From assembly GCF_003432115.1 (NCBI RefSeq), contig NZ_QWDC01000003.1, positions 434,001 through 498,000 on the forward strand: a stretch of DNA of 64,000 bases, in the 5' to 3' direction. Both the position numbers and the translations under genes were made by a program. Below the pieces are notes generated by a model. The model did not search any database and was not told the DNA's origin. It worked only from the letters and a program-made list of their open reading frames with translations. Numbering within the stretch: the first letter of the stretch is position 1; every line of letters starts with the position of its first letter. This document shows, one piece after another, positions 26,685 to 35,340 of this stretch. The DNA comes from Mucilaginibacter conchicola. GTDB lineage: Bacteria; Bacteroidota; Bacteroidia; Sphingobacteriales; Sphingobacteriaceae.

Positions 26685-27683
26685 TTATACTTTAGTTTCC
26701 ATTACCTGGTAAAGTTCCTGGATAAAGCGCTCTATATCGGCGCTTTTTTTCATGGATATTACCATTAGGGTATCCTGCTTATTACCCTTCTCTGGCACAT
26801 TGAAATACATATTTACATCGGTACCGGCATATACAAAGTTAACCGAACGCCTTACGGTTTGGATGCCCGCAAAATTGTTAATGCTGTACTGGCGGTTAAA
26901 GAATTTGAGCAGGCCATCGCGCTGTACGGTTTTGGCCGATATATCAAACGTGATCTTAGTATAAGCAGCATTGATAAACACAGCAGCAAAACATAATACA
27001 ATACCCGATACAAAGATCTTGCTGCCCAGGCTATCAGATTTTATAGTAGCCAGGTAAATACCCATTGCCAAAAAAATGATGCCGATAACAATAGCACCGG
27101 CTTTTTTGGTTTTAATAGCGTATTTATAGCCATCTTCCTGCTCAAAAAAGCGGTACGAGGTGATGGTCTCGGTAATGTTGTCAGCAGGCGAATCGTGCAT
27201 ATCCAGATAGGCGTGGATGGCCGGCACAGCTTCTTCTACAAAAGCAATAGCGTTTGGGTCGTCGTTTTTGGTGTAGCCCGATGATACTATAATGCCCTTA
27301 CCATATTTAGCGCTCTTGCGGAACAGGCGGTAATTGTAACTGCCCATGTTGGTAACCGGTTTTATGCCCTGCAACTTACTGAAGGGAATGGATGTGACAG
27401 GCAGAAAGCCCATCAGCATTTTGCGCATGCGTGCAGTGGAATTATCAAACTCGATGCGGGTGGCAGCGAATGCCCAAAACAGGGCTATCATGATGAATAT
27501 AAAAAGCGCCAGCGGCACAACTTCTATTGCAGGCGCGTTCTGATACTTGAAATAAACAAAAAGTAATCCCATGAAGATGACGCCAACAATGGGCGCAAAT
27601 AGGTTAAATACTCTGTAAGGATAGATGGTTACGCGCGTAGGTTCAATTTTCCAATGGGTTTTAGAAACGCCTTTTAAAGCCAT
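26685..27683 (-). CDS. Membrane protein with PH-like segment, unknown function
   Basis: A 332-residue protein with a pair of membrane spans near 26-48 and 53-73 and another pair near 190-207 and 215-238. Between and after the pairs are beta-rich stretches such as ARMRKMLMGFLPVTSIPFSK and a parallel one ending in FVYAGTDVNMYFNV, which look like bacterial PH-like domains following membrane hairpins. The layout (hairpin, beta domain, hairpin, beta domain) suggests an internal duplication. I do not recognise a named family and give no function. It is convergent with the secreted hypothetical gene. Confidence 0.65.
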   Translation of the reverse strand: MALKGVSKTHWKIEPTRVTIYPYRVFNLFAPIVGVIFMGLLFVYFKYQNAPAIEVVPLALFIFIMIALFWAFAATRIEFDNSTARMRKMLMGFLPVTSIPFSKLQGIKPVTNMGSYNYRLFRKSAKYGKGIIVSSGYTKNDDPNAIAFVEEAVPAIHAYLDMHDSPADNITETITSYRFFEQEDGYKYAIKTKKAGAIVIGIIFLAMGIYLATIKSDSLGSKIFVSGIVLCFAAVFINAAYTKITFDISAKTVQRDGLLKFFNRQYSINNFAGIQTVRRSVNFVYAGTDVNMYFNVPEKGNKQDTLMVISMKKSADIERFIQELYQVMETKV

Positions 27684-27762
27684 AGTGTATAAAGTTAAGT
27701 TGTTATAGCAACAACATAACCCACTGCTGGTTTGGCACTATTTGCAAATAGCCCTAAAAGCG

Positions 27763-27793
27763 GAACGGTCAGCCTTAAGAAGGCTGACCGTTC
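27763..27793 (-). terminator. Perfect 14-bp hairpin downstream of ankyrin gene
   Basis: GAACGGTCAGCCTT (27763-27776) and AAGGCTGACCGTTC (27780-27793) are exact inverted copies around a 3-base loop. It lies between two minus-strand genes and could end the ankyrin transcript, but on that strand it is followed by CGCTTTTAG, a weak T-tract; a run of seven T precedes it instead. Confidence 0.5.
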
Positions 27794-27800
27794 AAAAAAA

Positions 27801-27843
27801 TTAGTAAGTATCTGCAATTAATTTTAGTAAGTATCTGCAATTA
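27801..27843. repeat. Tandem 20-bp direct repeat over the ankyrin stop codon
   Basis: The 20-mer TTAGTAAGTATCTGCAATTA occurs at 27801-27820 and again at 27824-27843 without mismatch. The second copy ends in the TAA stop codon of the ankyrin gene (minus strand). This looks like a recent small tandem duplication with a 23-bp period. Confidence 0.85.
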
Positions 27844-28371
27844 TTTGCCTTGTGTGCTCAGGATAGAGATAAGGCCGTTGTTGTTTTGTTCGTTGGCGTA
27901 ATCGATAGCGGCTTTGCTGTGTTTGTCTTTAGTACTTACATCAGCACCGTTCTCTAACAAGAAGCTTGCTGCGCTTTTATTACCAGCTTTTACAGCGGCA
28001 ATTAAAGCAGTTTCGCCAAGTGCGTTTTTGGTGCCCATTTTTGGAGCGTGTTGTACCAGCAAGTTCAGGATCTGATCCTGGTCTGGTTGTGCGGCAGCCA
28101 ACATTAATGGTGTGTTACCGTTTTTATCCTGCACATCAACATCAGCGTTGCGTTGCAGCAACATAATAACAACGCGTTCCTGGCCGGTTTTAACCGCGCT
28201 TATTAAAGGTGTTTCGCCGTTGGCATCTTTAGCCTCGATATTGGCACCTTTATTAAGCAGGAATTTCACAGCCAGTGCATCGCGCTCATTAATGGCAGTA
28301 AATAAATTTTGAGAAAATGCTGTTGCCGAGAACAGCAATGAGAATGTTAATAGTGCAAGTACTTTCTTCAT
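27841..28371 (-). CDS. Secreted ankyrin-repeat protein
   Basis: A 176-residue protein with a signal peptide (about 1-20, ending TAFSQ) followed by about four ankyrin repeats that fill the rest of the chain. The consensus GxTPLxxAxxxG is visible three times (GETPLISAVKTG, GNTPLMLAAA, GETALIAAVKAG), and a degenerate last repeat (KHSKAAIDYANEQ) caps the stack. Ankyrin repeats mediate protein-protein contact; in the periplasm such small proteins may protect or inhibit enzymes, as proposed for catalase-linked ankyrins. No partner gene is obvious. A duplicated 20-bp segment overlaps the stop codon. Confidence 0.88.
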   Translation of the reverse strand: MKKVLALLTFSLLFSATAFSQNLFTAINERDALAVKFLLNKGANIEAKDANGETPLISAVKTGQERVVIMLLQRNADVDVQDKNGNTPLMLAAAQPDQDQILNLLVQHAPKMGTKNALGETALIAAVKAGNKSAASFLLENGADVSTKDKHSKAAIDYANEQNNNGLISILSTQGK

Positions 28372-28693
28372 CTTTTAATTTTTATGGGGTATTGTCCCAA
28401 CTATACGTGAAAAGGTTACAATTAGGTTTGTGTTATTTATACACTCAGGTTGTAAGGCCTGTGGGCGTGAAAAATCTATTTTCTTATGCGGAAAAGAAAT
28501 TCCTGTTCAGATGTCATAAAGGCGCATGCCTTAATCTATAGTTGAGTCGCTATTGCCTGACGAAAATCCCCCAGAGTAAATTTAATGACATTATAATGAC
28601 AATTTGCGCTACACTTATGCGCTAAACTAACAGTTGCGTCATAAACATAAACTGCCGCGAAACCTTTATTAATTATCTAACACTTTATTACAC
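28372..28693. other. Intergenic region between divergent genes
   Basis: This 322-bp stretch separates the ankyrin gene (minus) from the lipoprotein gene (plus) and must hold both promoters. I found no exact TTTG-N19-TAnnTTTG match on either strand. A short direct repeat, TAATGACA, occurs twice near 28582-28602. Nothing else stands out. Confidence 0.4.
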
Positions 28694-29389
28694 GTGAATA
28701 AAAAACTTGTCTTTATATGGTGCTTCGCTCTTTTTGGGTGTGGCCCTAAAAACCTCGATCTTAAGAACATCCCTCTGGGCCAAAAGTCTGCTGTTCAGTT
28801 ATCAGATTATACTCAAAACACAAAAGAGCAAAAGGGCCGCTTTGAGAAACCAACCGAAAACGGTATCGATCTTGTAGATAAAGGCGAGAAGATCACCTAT
28901 TACTTTTTCGCCGGCAAAGACAACATTACTTTCAATAAAGCACGGCTGGCAAATGTGCTGGAATCTAAAGTGGTAACTTACGACGGCATTGTAAGCTTCA
29001 TAGGCATCCATCCCGATAACCGTGATGCGGTAAATCTGCTCAAAAGCATCATCACAGAAAACGGGACACCCGATTCTATAATTTACGACGAACGCAAATT
29101 TACGAGCGTTGATAAAGCAACCCTTCCGGTTTTACAAGATGCGATGGGGGATAAGATCAAAGAAGTAACCGACGAGTTTGACGATAAATCAACCCGATAC
29201 CCTCAGCGCCTCATTTGGACTAAGAACGATATCCTGACCGAAGTAATTATTGACCCAACCAATGCCCATTTAAATATGGCGGTAAACATAATCACCAAAA
29301 AAGCCTACGCAGATCATATTGTGATAGAGTACTTTAAACCATTATTGAAAGAGTATGATTCGCCTTACCTGCACCTGTTTAAAAAGTAA
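28694..29389 (+). CDS. Lipoprotein of unknown function
   Basis: A 231-residue protein starting at a GTG, which opens into a short lipoprotein signal with a lipobox ALFGC (Cys 16). The mature part is mixed alpha/beta and charged, with a motif FAGKDNITFNKARLANV, a central GIHPDNRDAVNLLKSII helix and a C-terminal IEYFKPLLKEYDS. I do not recognise a family. The next gene starts 15 bp downstream and encodes a small membrane protein, so the two form an operon. Confidence 0.72.
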   Translation: MNKKLVFIWCFALFGCGPKNLDLKNIPLGQKSAVQLSDYTQNTKEQKGRFEKPTENGIDLVDKGEKITYYFFAGKDNITFNKARLANVLESKVVTYDGIVSFIGIHPDNRDAVNLLKSIITENGTPDSIIYDERKFTSVDKATLPVLQDAMGDKIKEVTDEFDDKSTRYPQRLIWTKNDILTEVIIDPTNAHLNMAVNIITKKAYADHIVIEYFKPLLKEYDSPYLHLFKK

Positions 29390-29404
29390 AGATCCTATTT
29401 AGAT

Positions 29405-29734
29405 ATGCGCCGTTCCTTGCTTAAATTCCTTATCGTTTTCTTGGTATCTATAACTTTAGTTACGCTGTATTTTATCTTTCTGTTTAAAGATCTGGCAGAT
29501 ACTATTACGCCTAAGATCATCTTTAAAGTAATTAAACAGTTTGCGTTGATAGTGAGCATCCCCGCATCATTGCTGTTTTTGCTTTTAGATATCCCGATGG
29601 AGAAGATCAAAAACCTTTGGCTTTTATTGATAACAAGATGCGTGGTGCTGTTTATACTGCTGTATATGGTAAGCGGTGCGTTTTCGTTTTACCTGATAGC
29701 CAACTCATTGTTTGATAACCCTTTTATTGAGTAG
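29405..29734 (+). CDS. Small integral membrane protein, unknown
   Basis: A 109-residue protein with three predicted membrane spans (near 6-26, 43-62 and 73-97) and little soluble sequence. It has no recognisable domain. It lies 15 bp after the lipoprotein gene on the same strand and shares its transcript; a strong hairpin follows. The ATG at 29405 gives a positively charged N-terminus (MRRSLLK), as expected for an inner-membrane protein. Confidence 0.7.
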   Translation: MRRSLLKFLIVFLVSITLVTLYFIFLFKDLADTITPKIIFKVIKQFALIVSIPASLLFLLLDIPMEKIKNLWLLLITRCVVLFILLYMVSGAFSFYLIANSLFDNPFIE

Positions 29735-29745
29735 CGGTTTAAAAG

Positions 29746-29777
29746 TTGAAGGCGGCTTTTTGATGAGCCGCCTTCAA
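29746..29777. terminator. Bidirectional intrinsic terminator
   Basis: TTGAAGGCGGCT (29746-29757) and AGCCGCCTTCAA (29766-29777) form a perfect 12-bp stem with an 8-base loop, followed by a T-rich tail. It separates the membrane-protein gene from the convergent SDR gene. Confidence 0.88.
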
Positions 29778-29788
29778 TATATTTTTGA

Positions 29789-30505
29789 TCAGGGATTGGT
29801 AGAGAAGATTGAGCCATTGGCGATGAGTGCCCTGCGGTTCATTTTCAAAATATCGCGCACCCATTCTGCAAAGTCCTCGGGTTGTAACACCTTGTCGGGA
29901 TTACCATCGGTAAGGCCGCCGTTGATGCTCATTTCAGAAGCTATGGTACTTGGCGTAAGCGTAATTACGCGGATGTTTTGCTTGCGCCACTCGGCCATCA
30001 TTGATTGCGATAACGATATCAGCGCTGCTTTTGATGCCGCATAGGCCGACATGCCGCCACCTGCTTTTAACCCTGCAGATGAAGCCACGTTAACCACATC
30101 GCCCTGGCCTTTTGCTTTTAGGTATGGATGAACGGCTTTAGCTGCGTAATAAGCACCAAACAAATTGGTTTTTATCACCTGTTCCCAAACATCAGAAGGC
30201 ATATCTTCTATAGAACCAAAATTGCCAATGCCGGCATTATTGATCAGGATATCCACACCGCCCAGTTGCTCAGCCAGCTCGCCAATGCCTTTTATCACAT
30301 CCTGCTCGTTATCAATGCTGAAAACGCTGTAGGCAGCTTTAATGCCGATAGCTTCAAGTGTTGATACTGTTTCTTTAAGATTCTCCTCGTTACGGCCTGT
30401 AATGCCGATGTTGACGCCCTCGTTAGCCAATGCGATGGCAACTGCCTTGCCCAAACCTTTACCGCCACCGGTAACAATTGCCGTTTTATTTTTTAGATCA
30501 TTCAT
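29789..30505 (-). CDS. SDR family oxidoreductase (3-ketoacyl-ACP reductase-like)
   Basis: A 238-residue classical short-chain dehydrogenase with cofactor loop TGGGKGLG (12-19), NNAG at 89-92 and catalytic Ser 142, Tyr 155 and Lys 159 (YAASK). An Arg after the second strand (ITGRNEENL) indicates a preference for NADP(H), unlike the two NAD-type enzymes at 10.2-11.7 kb. It is closest by motif to FabG-like reductases, but a single gene outside a fatty-acid cluster is more likely a stress or detoxifying reductase. It stands alone between a terminator and the divergent-side two-component operon. Confidence 0.9.
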   Translation of the reverse strand: MNDLKNKTAIVTGGGKGLGKAVAIALANEGVNIGITGRNEENLKETVSTLEAIGIKAAYSVFSIDNEQDVIKGIGELAEQLGGVDILINNAGIGNFGSIEDMPSDVWEQVIKTNLFGAYYAAKAVHPYLKAKGQGDVVNVASSAGLKAGGGMSAYAASKAALISLSQSMMAEWRKQNIRVITLTPSTIASEMSINGGLTDGNPDKVLQPEDFAEWVRDILKMNRRALIANGSIFSTNP

Positions 30506-30577
30506 AGCAGATATTGTTTATACGCTGCAAATATGGGCTTTTTGGCTTGTATTGATGTTGTAACGGCTATTTAAAAA

Positions 30578-31213
30578 TTACAATAATTGCTGCTGTGTAG
30601 CCGCCATTATTAAGCCAGCCACATTTTTTACCTCGAATTTCTGGATCAGGTTTTTGCGGTGCGTATCCACCGTAAGTGGACTAAGGAAAAGCTCGTCGGC
30701 AATGTTCTGGCTGGTTTTGCCTTCGGCCAGCAGGGCCAATATCTGTTTCTCGCGACGGGTAAGCTGGGGCCTGCCCTGCAACTGGTTTTTTGATGGCCTG
30801 CTGATGATATCTATCACTTCTTTACTGAAACAGATGTTGCCTTTCAATGCCTCAGAAATGCAATTGCGCAATTCATCAACTGAGCTATTCTTTAGCAAGT
30901 AACCACTGGCTCCATTCTGTATGGTTTGCATAATAATGCTACGCTCGGTATGGTTGCTCAGTACCAGGATAATAGTAGTGAGCGATTCGTTTTTGATCAT
31001 CTTGCACAGATCCATACCGTTAATGCCGGGCAGGGTAATATCCAGCAATACCAGGTCAACACGGTTTTGCTTAAGATAAGCCAGGAAGGTATCACCGTTG
31101 CCAAAGCCGCCTACTACTTTAACATTTTCTTCGTTTTGCAGCAGCATTTTCAGCCCTTCTATTACAATGGGGTGGTCGTCAACTAAAGCGGTTCGTAATT
31201 TATCCGTCGGCAT
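30578..31213 (-). CDS. NarL/LuxR-type response regulator
   Basis: A 211-residue regulator: receiver domain (about 7-125) with acidic pair DD at 12-13 and phospho-acceptor Asp 58 in LVLLDITLPG, and a LuxR-type helix-turn-helix (about 148-205) with LTRREKQILALLAEGKTSQNIAD and LSPLTVDTHRKNLIQKF in two segments. Its start codon lies inside the end of the kinase gene (14-bp overlap), so the pair is translationally coupled. It should be phosphorylated by that kinase and bind target promoters. Targets are not evident; the adjacent lipoprotein genes at 33.4 kb are candidates only by proximity. Confidence 0.93.
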   Translation of the reverse strand: MPTDKLRTALVDDHPIVIEGLKMLLQNEENVKVVGGFGNGDTFLAYLKQNRVDLVLLDITLPGINGMDLCKMIKNESLTTIILVLSNHTERSIIMQTIQNGASGYLLKNSSVDELRNCISEALKGNICFSKEVIDIISRPSKNQLQGRPQLTRREKQILALLAEGKTSQNIADELFLSPLTVDTHRKNLIQKFEVKNVAGLIMAATQQQLL

Positions 31214-33203
31214 TGGTATTCAGTTCTATGTTAATGGTAGTGCCCTCGGCAGGGGCAGATTGTATCTCGAATTTGCCTTTCAAAAAAGTGATCCGGTTTT
31301 TGAGGTTATCAAGTCCCATGCCTTTCTGTTTATCCAAAACCGAAGTGTCAAATCCGCGGCCGTCATCCTCAAGGGTGATGAAAAATACATCGCTGTTTTG
31401 GCTGCACTGCAGCATGATGTTTGAAGCATGCGCATGTTTTATGGCATTTGAGAGCAATTCTTGTACAATACGGTAAATGTGCAGCTGCACAGCCAGGGCA
31501 ATGTTCTTTTCAATGTTAAAAGGCTGGAATTCGATATGCAGACCATCGCGCATGTAAAATTCGCTCAGGTCTTTCAGTGCTACTTCCAGGCCAAATTTCA
31601 GCAAGGTTTCGGGTACCATATTGCGTGCAATGCGGCGCAACTCGCTTACCGACGTATCCAACTGGCCGATGATGCGGTGCAGGTCTTTATCGTTTGATAT
31701 TTCGGTGTTATTGTTGGTCCAGCCGGAGAGGCCTATTTTAACGCCTGATAGCATGCCACCCAGGCCGTCGTGCAGGTCGCGGGCCACGCGTTCGCGTTCG
31801 TGCTCCTCACCATCAAGCATGGCTTTGGCAACTTTTAATTGTTGCCTTTGCTCAAGGTCTTTAAGTTGTTGCTTGTAGTTGATCTCTTTTTGTGCGGCAT
31901 ACTGGTTTTTAATACGGGTATTGATGATCACAAACGCAAGTACAGTAAGCAACAAGCCACAGCCAAGGCCCAACATCCAGTTATACAGGCGCTGGTTTTT
32001 TTCTTTTAAAGCCACTTGTTTGTTCTGTGCCTGCAGCGTGGCTATCTTTTCGCGGTTTTTTGCAGTACTGAATTTAGTTTCCAGTTCGCTCACCTTTACC
32101 TGAGTTTGGCTTTTATTGATGCTATCGGCAAGTGTGCGTTGTTTGGTGAGCCAGGCAAATGCTTCCTTGTAATTCTGCAGATGTTCGGCGGTTTTGGCTA
32201 ATTCGCCGTAGATCTCGGCACGGTCATTAGCATCGGCGGTTAGGGTGCCTTCTTTAACAATGTCTAACAGGATCTGTCGGGCGTTGGCGTAATTTTTTTG
32301 CTTACTGTAGATCTCATATTTTCTGAAGAAGAATTGCTGATACAATTGATTCTGGTTGTAGTGCTTAGCCATCACAGCTCCTTTTTCAGTGCTCTCTAAA
32401 GCTTTATCAAATTGCTGCTTGGTTGTGTAATACAAAGCCTCATTATAATAATACAACGTGTAATTAACCGACTCAGGGAAGGGCGCTAACAGCGCCTTTG
32501 CTTTTTGTAGCAGGGGTAAGGCTTTATCGGCTTTGCCATCGTAACAATATATACTTACGCCACTTAAATAAGCAAATATCAGCGTGGTAGAACCCGGGCT
32601 GGCTTTCTCTAACAGTGCAATAGCTTTTTGATCGTACTCTGCCGCTTTTTTGAACTGGTAAGTGTTCATGAAAATGGTAGAGAGCTGTGTATAATAATGT
32701 GCCAGTGCTACATCGTTACCAGCTTTTTCGGCATTGGGGATGGCTTGAGTGAGGGTAATGTTGGTGATAAACTCGTAACCCTTCTCGTCCTTGTTCATTA
32801 AGGCATAGTTGTACCATGCTGCCGCGCTGTTGCCATAAGCCCGTTTTGTTTTAAATGGAGCAAGGGCATCGGTAGCCCTTTTAAAAGCTGCTGACGCTTT
32901 TTGATGGTTGATGTTGAAATAATATTGCCCCTCGTAGAAAATAGCCAAGGCGTTGTAATAGGGGTATTTCTGTGCCAGCTTTTTGCCGTTAATAAGGTAG
33001 CTTTTGCTTTTAACAGTGTCTTTAAACTTCCAGTAATCAACCAGTAAAAAGTTAGCGTTAGCTTTGGAGCTGTCGGGTTTATTGGCGTTAATAATCTTCT
33101 CAAGACTATCGATATAATGCTTTTCGTTAAGCGGTATTTGCTGTTGGCAGAAGGCGGTGGTACTAAGTAAACAGGCGAAAAAGAATAGGCAGATATTTTT
33201 CAT
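31200..33203 (-). CDS. TPR-containing sensor histidine kinase (HisKA_3 type)
   Basis: A 667-residue kinase. A signal peptide (about 1-19) is followed by a periplasmic array of tetratricopeptide-like repeats (about 50-380), a coiled-coil segment, one membrane span near 407-427 (LGLGCGLLLTVLAFVIINT), a second coiled coil, then a HisKA_3 domain with phospho-acceptor His 478 in RDLHDGLGG and a HATPase domain with ELLSNAIKHA, DDGRGFD and GMGLDNLKNRI. This domain plan is common in Bacteroidota and pairs with NarL-type regulators; the next gene encodes one, overlapping by 14 bp. The signal sensed is unknown. Confidence 0.93.
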   Translation of the reverse strand: MKNICLFFFACLLSTTAFCQQQIPLNEKHYIDSLEKIINANKPDSSKANANFLLVDYWKFKDTVKSKSYLINGKKLAQKYPYYNALAIFYEGQYYFNINHQKASAAFKRATDALAPFKTKRAYGNSAAAWYNYALMNKDEKGYEFITNITLTQAIPNAEKAGNDVALAHYYTQLSTIFMNTYQFKKAAEYDQKAIALLEKASPGSTTLIFAYLSGVSIYCYDGKADKALPLLQKAKALLAPFPESVNYTLYYYNEALYYTTKQQFDKALESTEKGAVMAKHYNQNQLYQQFFFRKYEIYSKQKNYANARQILLDIVKEGTLTADANDRAEIYGELAKTAEHLQNYKEAFAWLTKQRTLADSINKSQTQVKVSELETKFSTAKNREKIATLQAQNKQVALKEKNQRLYNWMLGLGCGLLLTVLAFVIINTRIKNQYAAQKEINYKQQLKDLEQRQQLKVAKAMLDGEEHERERVARDLHDGLGGMLSGVKIGLSGWTNNNTEISNDKDLHRIIGQLDTSVSELRRIARNMVPETLLKFGLEVALKDLSEFYMRDGLHIEFQPFNIEKNIALAVQLHIYRIVQELLSNAIKHAHASNIMLQCSQNSDVFFITLEDDGRGFDTSVLDKQKGMGLDNLKNRITFLKGKFEIQSAPAEGTTINIELNTNADG

Positions 33204-33356
33204 GAAAAAGCTTAGTGTTATATCCGCTGCTCACGTTTTTTGGGGATATATAGGGGTTTTAAATATCTGTTTAATATTTTAAACAACGAGCAATTTCTTT
33301 CCAGTTAATTATAAAATACCTAAAAATCAGTAGAAAAAAAACAATAAATAGAGGTA

Positions 33357-33387
33357 TTTCATTTCGTTTGGGCATCAGATAGTTTTG
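33357..33387 (+). promoter_or_regulatory. Promoter of the lipoprotein pair
   Basis: TTTC (33357-33360), 19 bases and TAGTTTTG (33380-33387) match the Bacteroidota promoter with one mismatch in the -33 box. Transcription would start near 33393, 24 bases before the ATG. Confidence 0.55.
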
Positions 33388-33416
33388 CGGTTAATCTATC
33401 GTTAATAAAATTATCT

Positions 33417-33953
33417 ATGAAAAACAGTACACTCGCTAAGGCTTTTTTTTGCCTGGCGATAATGAGCATTATGCTATCTGCCTGCTCAAAAAAGAATGAT
33501 GGCGGAGCCTCGCCATCCGGCAATTATTATTTCCGTGCAACTTTAAATGGTACGCAAAAAGAGTTTCGCTCTATGAAATTTCAGGGTGGGGGTAATGACA
33601 ACCGCTGGGAGCATATCGTGGTAGGCGCCTATGAAACGCCAAGTACGGGTGCCGGCCCTTTGTCACCATCTCTTGATTTTGAAATATGGCGACTGGGTGG
33701 CGAAATCGGTACAGGCAGTTTCTCAACCGCTACCGAAAAGGAAATGATATCGCGCTATGCCATACAAACCGATAACGGTACGCTGCTATACAACACAAGC
33801 AAAACTAACTTAACAGTAAATATTGAAGTAATAAGCAAAGAAGCTGGTATCAGAGGCACTTTTGCAGGCACTTTAGCCAATAGCGCAGGCGAAACTATCG
33901 AGGTTAAAAACGGTCAGTTTAACCTGCCTTATGATGAGCTCGTTATCAAGTAA
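33417..33953 (+). CDS. Small lipoprotein, beta-rich, unknown
   Basis: A 178-residue protein with a lipoprotein signal, lipobox MLSAC and a CSKKNDGG start of the mature chain. The rest is predicted to be beta-rich with a Gly/Ser/Thr-rich composition (YYFRATLNGTQKEFRSM, GTFAGTLANSAGETIEV), in the style of the small immunoglobulin-like lipoproteins common in this phylum. The same CSKKNDGG start recurs in the next gene, 36 bp downstream, so the two are probably co-transcribed relatives. No function is assigned. Confidence 0.78.
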   Translation: MKNSTLAKAFFCLAIMSIMLSACSKKNDGGASPSGNYYFRATLNGTQKEFRSMKFQGGGNDNRWEHIVVGAYETPSTGAGPLSPSLDFEIWRLGGEIGTGSFSTATEKEMISRYAIQTDNGTLLYNTSKTNLTVNIEVISKEAGIRGTFAGTLANSAGETIEVKNGQFNLPYDELVIK

Positions 33954-33989
33954 CATCACCGCATACTACCAACTCTACATTTATAATCT

Positions 33990-34466
33990 ATGAAAACTAC
34001 TATTTTTAAAAAGCTATCGCTTGCCCTTGTTTGTTTCGTAATGCTTGGCTTGGGTGCCTGCAGTAAAAAGAATGATGGCGGCGTACAGCCGGGTACTAAA
34101 GGTAAAACAGCTAAATTCACTATTACGGTTAACGGAGCACCATCATCGGCCTATATTTCTTTTGTAATGGTGGGCGCATCAACAGAAACATCAAACAACA
34201 CCATCTGGAAAGTTAACGGCGTTACCCGCGAGAACGAACAAGGCGTAAGCTTAGGCAAAAACGACTTTAGCGGAAGCACCAAAACCTACGTTGTGGAATC
34301 GGTTACGCCTTTGCGCCTGGCAACAGTAGGTATACAGTGCCTAAGCCCCGATAATGCTTCTTATACCATCAGCTACAAAGCAGAGATTGATGGCCAGGTT
34401 AAAAACGACAGCCAAAACGTCGCCGTTACCGGTAATGCCGATTTTACCCACGATTATTCTTATTAA
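33990..34466 (+). CDS. Small lipoprotein, beta-rich, unknown
   Basis: A 158-residue lipoprotein with lipobox LGAC and mature start CSKKNDGG, almost the same as in the preceding gene. The rest (KFTITVNGAPSSAYISFV and TISYKAEIDGQVKND regions) is beta-rich and diverged from the neighbour. It looks like the product of an old tandem duplication, with conservation kept mostly at the signal and anchor. It ends at a clear hairpin terminator, so the two genes form one unit. Confidence 0.77.
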   Translation: MKTTIFKKLSLALVCFVMLGLGACSKKNDGGVQPGTKGKTAKFTITVNGAPSSAYISFVMVGASTETSNNTIWKVNGVTRENEQGVSLGKNDFSGSTKTYVVESVTPLRLATVGIQCLSPDNASYTISYKAEIDGQVKNDSQNVAVTGNADFTHDYSY

Positions 34467-34494
34467 TTACAAAATATACTCCTGAACCTTTTGG

Positions 34495-34523
34495 CCCTGC
34501 AACATAATGTTGCGGGGTTTTTT
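34495..34523 (+). terminator. Intrinsic terminator
   Basis: CCCTGCAACA (34495-34504) pairs with TGTTGCGGGG (34508-34517) with one wobble, followed by six T residues, just after the lipoprotein pair. Confidence 0.85.
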
Positions 34524-34633
34524 ATGGGTTGGTAAGCGTTAACCAGAATAGTATCAAAAACCAAATATTATAAATCGGGTTATTAAACAGGGAGAACCAA
34601 CATCCTTGAAATTTTAACCTTAACACCTATACT

Positions 34634-35299
34634 ATGCTTTTTACCGCCGACCTGCTTCAACGACTGGAACAAAACTCAGATTTTAAGAAACCTTATTTAA
34701 CTGCCGGCAGTATGGGCCAAAATAAACTGGTTATGCTGCCTGTTATACTTGCCGTTATAGGTTTATTTGGCACTTATGAATTTAATGATCTTTCAAAATC
34801 TGACCCAGGCTATAAAACCTATATGTACGCTTGCCTTGCCCTGGCGGTTATCTGCATTATTGCAATAGTTATAATACAGCGCGGCGCAAAAAAGAATGTT
34901 GCTGCCAATATTGATGAGGTGCCTGTGTGTTTAGGCAAAAAGATATACGGTAACGATAGGGCACAAGTGTACTACGGCATTTACACCCCGGGCGCAAAAA
35001 GGCACGACATTGAGTTTATAGAGTATGTTGCCTTCCGCATACTGAATATTGCACAGGAAGAAGATGTAGCTCTGCGTAACCAGGTAAATAAAATGTTTGA
35101 TGTACGCTTTGCTGATGCAGCCAGCCCGGCTGTGCGTTTGCCTGATGGAATTACCGACGGAGAAGAGGTTTATCAGCGCCAATACTCGTTTAGTACCGTT
35201 AGCACAGAGATGAAAAATTCAATTAATGAAAACCAAGACCGTTTTATAGTGTTGGCATTTACGAAAACGAATGGGGTGCTGGTGCGTGATGTAAACTGA
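34634..35299 (+). CDS. Membrane protein of unknown function
   Basis: A 221-residue protein with a soluble N-terminus of about 30 residues, two closely spaced membrane spans (near 32-50 and 61-82) and a soluble C-terminal domain of about 135 residues without known motifs. The C-terminal part mixes charged helices and short strands (RHDIEFIEYVAFRILNIAQ). I do not recognise a family. It has no evident operon partner: a terminator lies upstream and a lipoprotein gene 41 bp downstream. Confidence 0.68.
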   Translation: MLFTADLLQRLEQNSDFKKPYLTAGSMGQNKLVMLPVILAVIGLFGTYEFNDLSKSDPGYKTYMYACLALAVICIIAIVIIQRGAKKNVAANIDEVPVCLGKKIYGNDRAQVYYGIYTPGAKRHDIEFIEYVAFRILNIAQEEDVALRNQVNKMFDVRFADAASPAVRLPDGITDGEEVYQRQYSFSTVSTEMKNSINENQDRFIVLAFTKTNGVLVRDVN

Positions 35300-35340
35300 T
35301 TTTCGCGGCCCATGCCCGCTTAAGTTATGTATTACACTTT

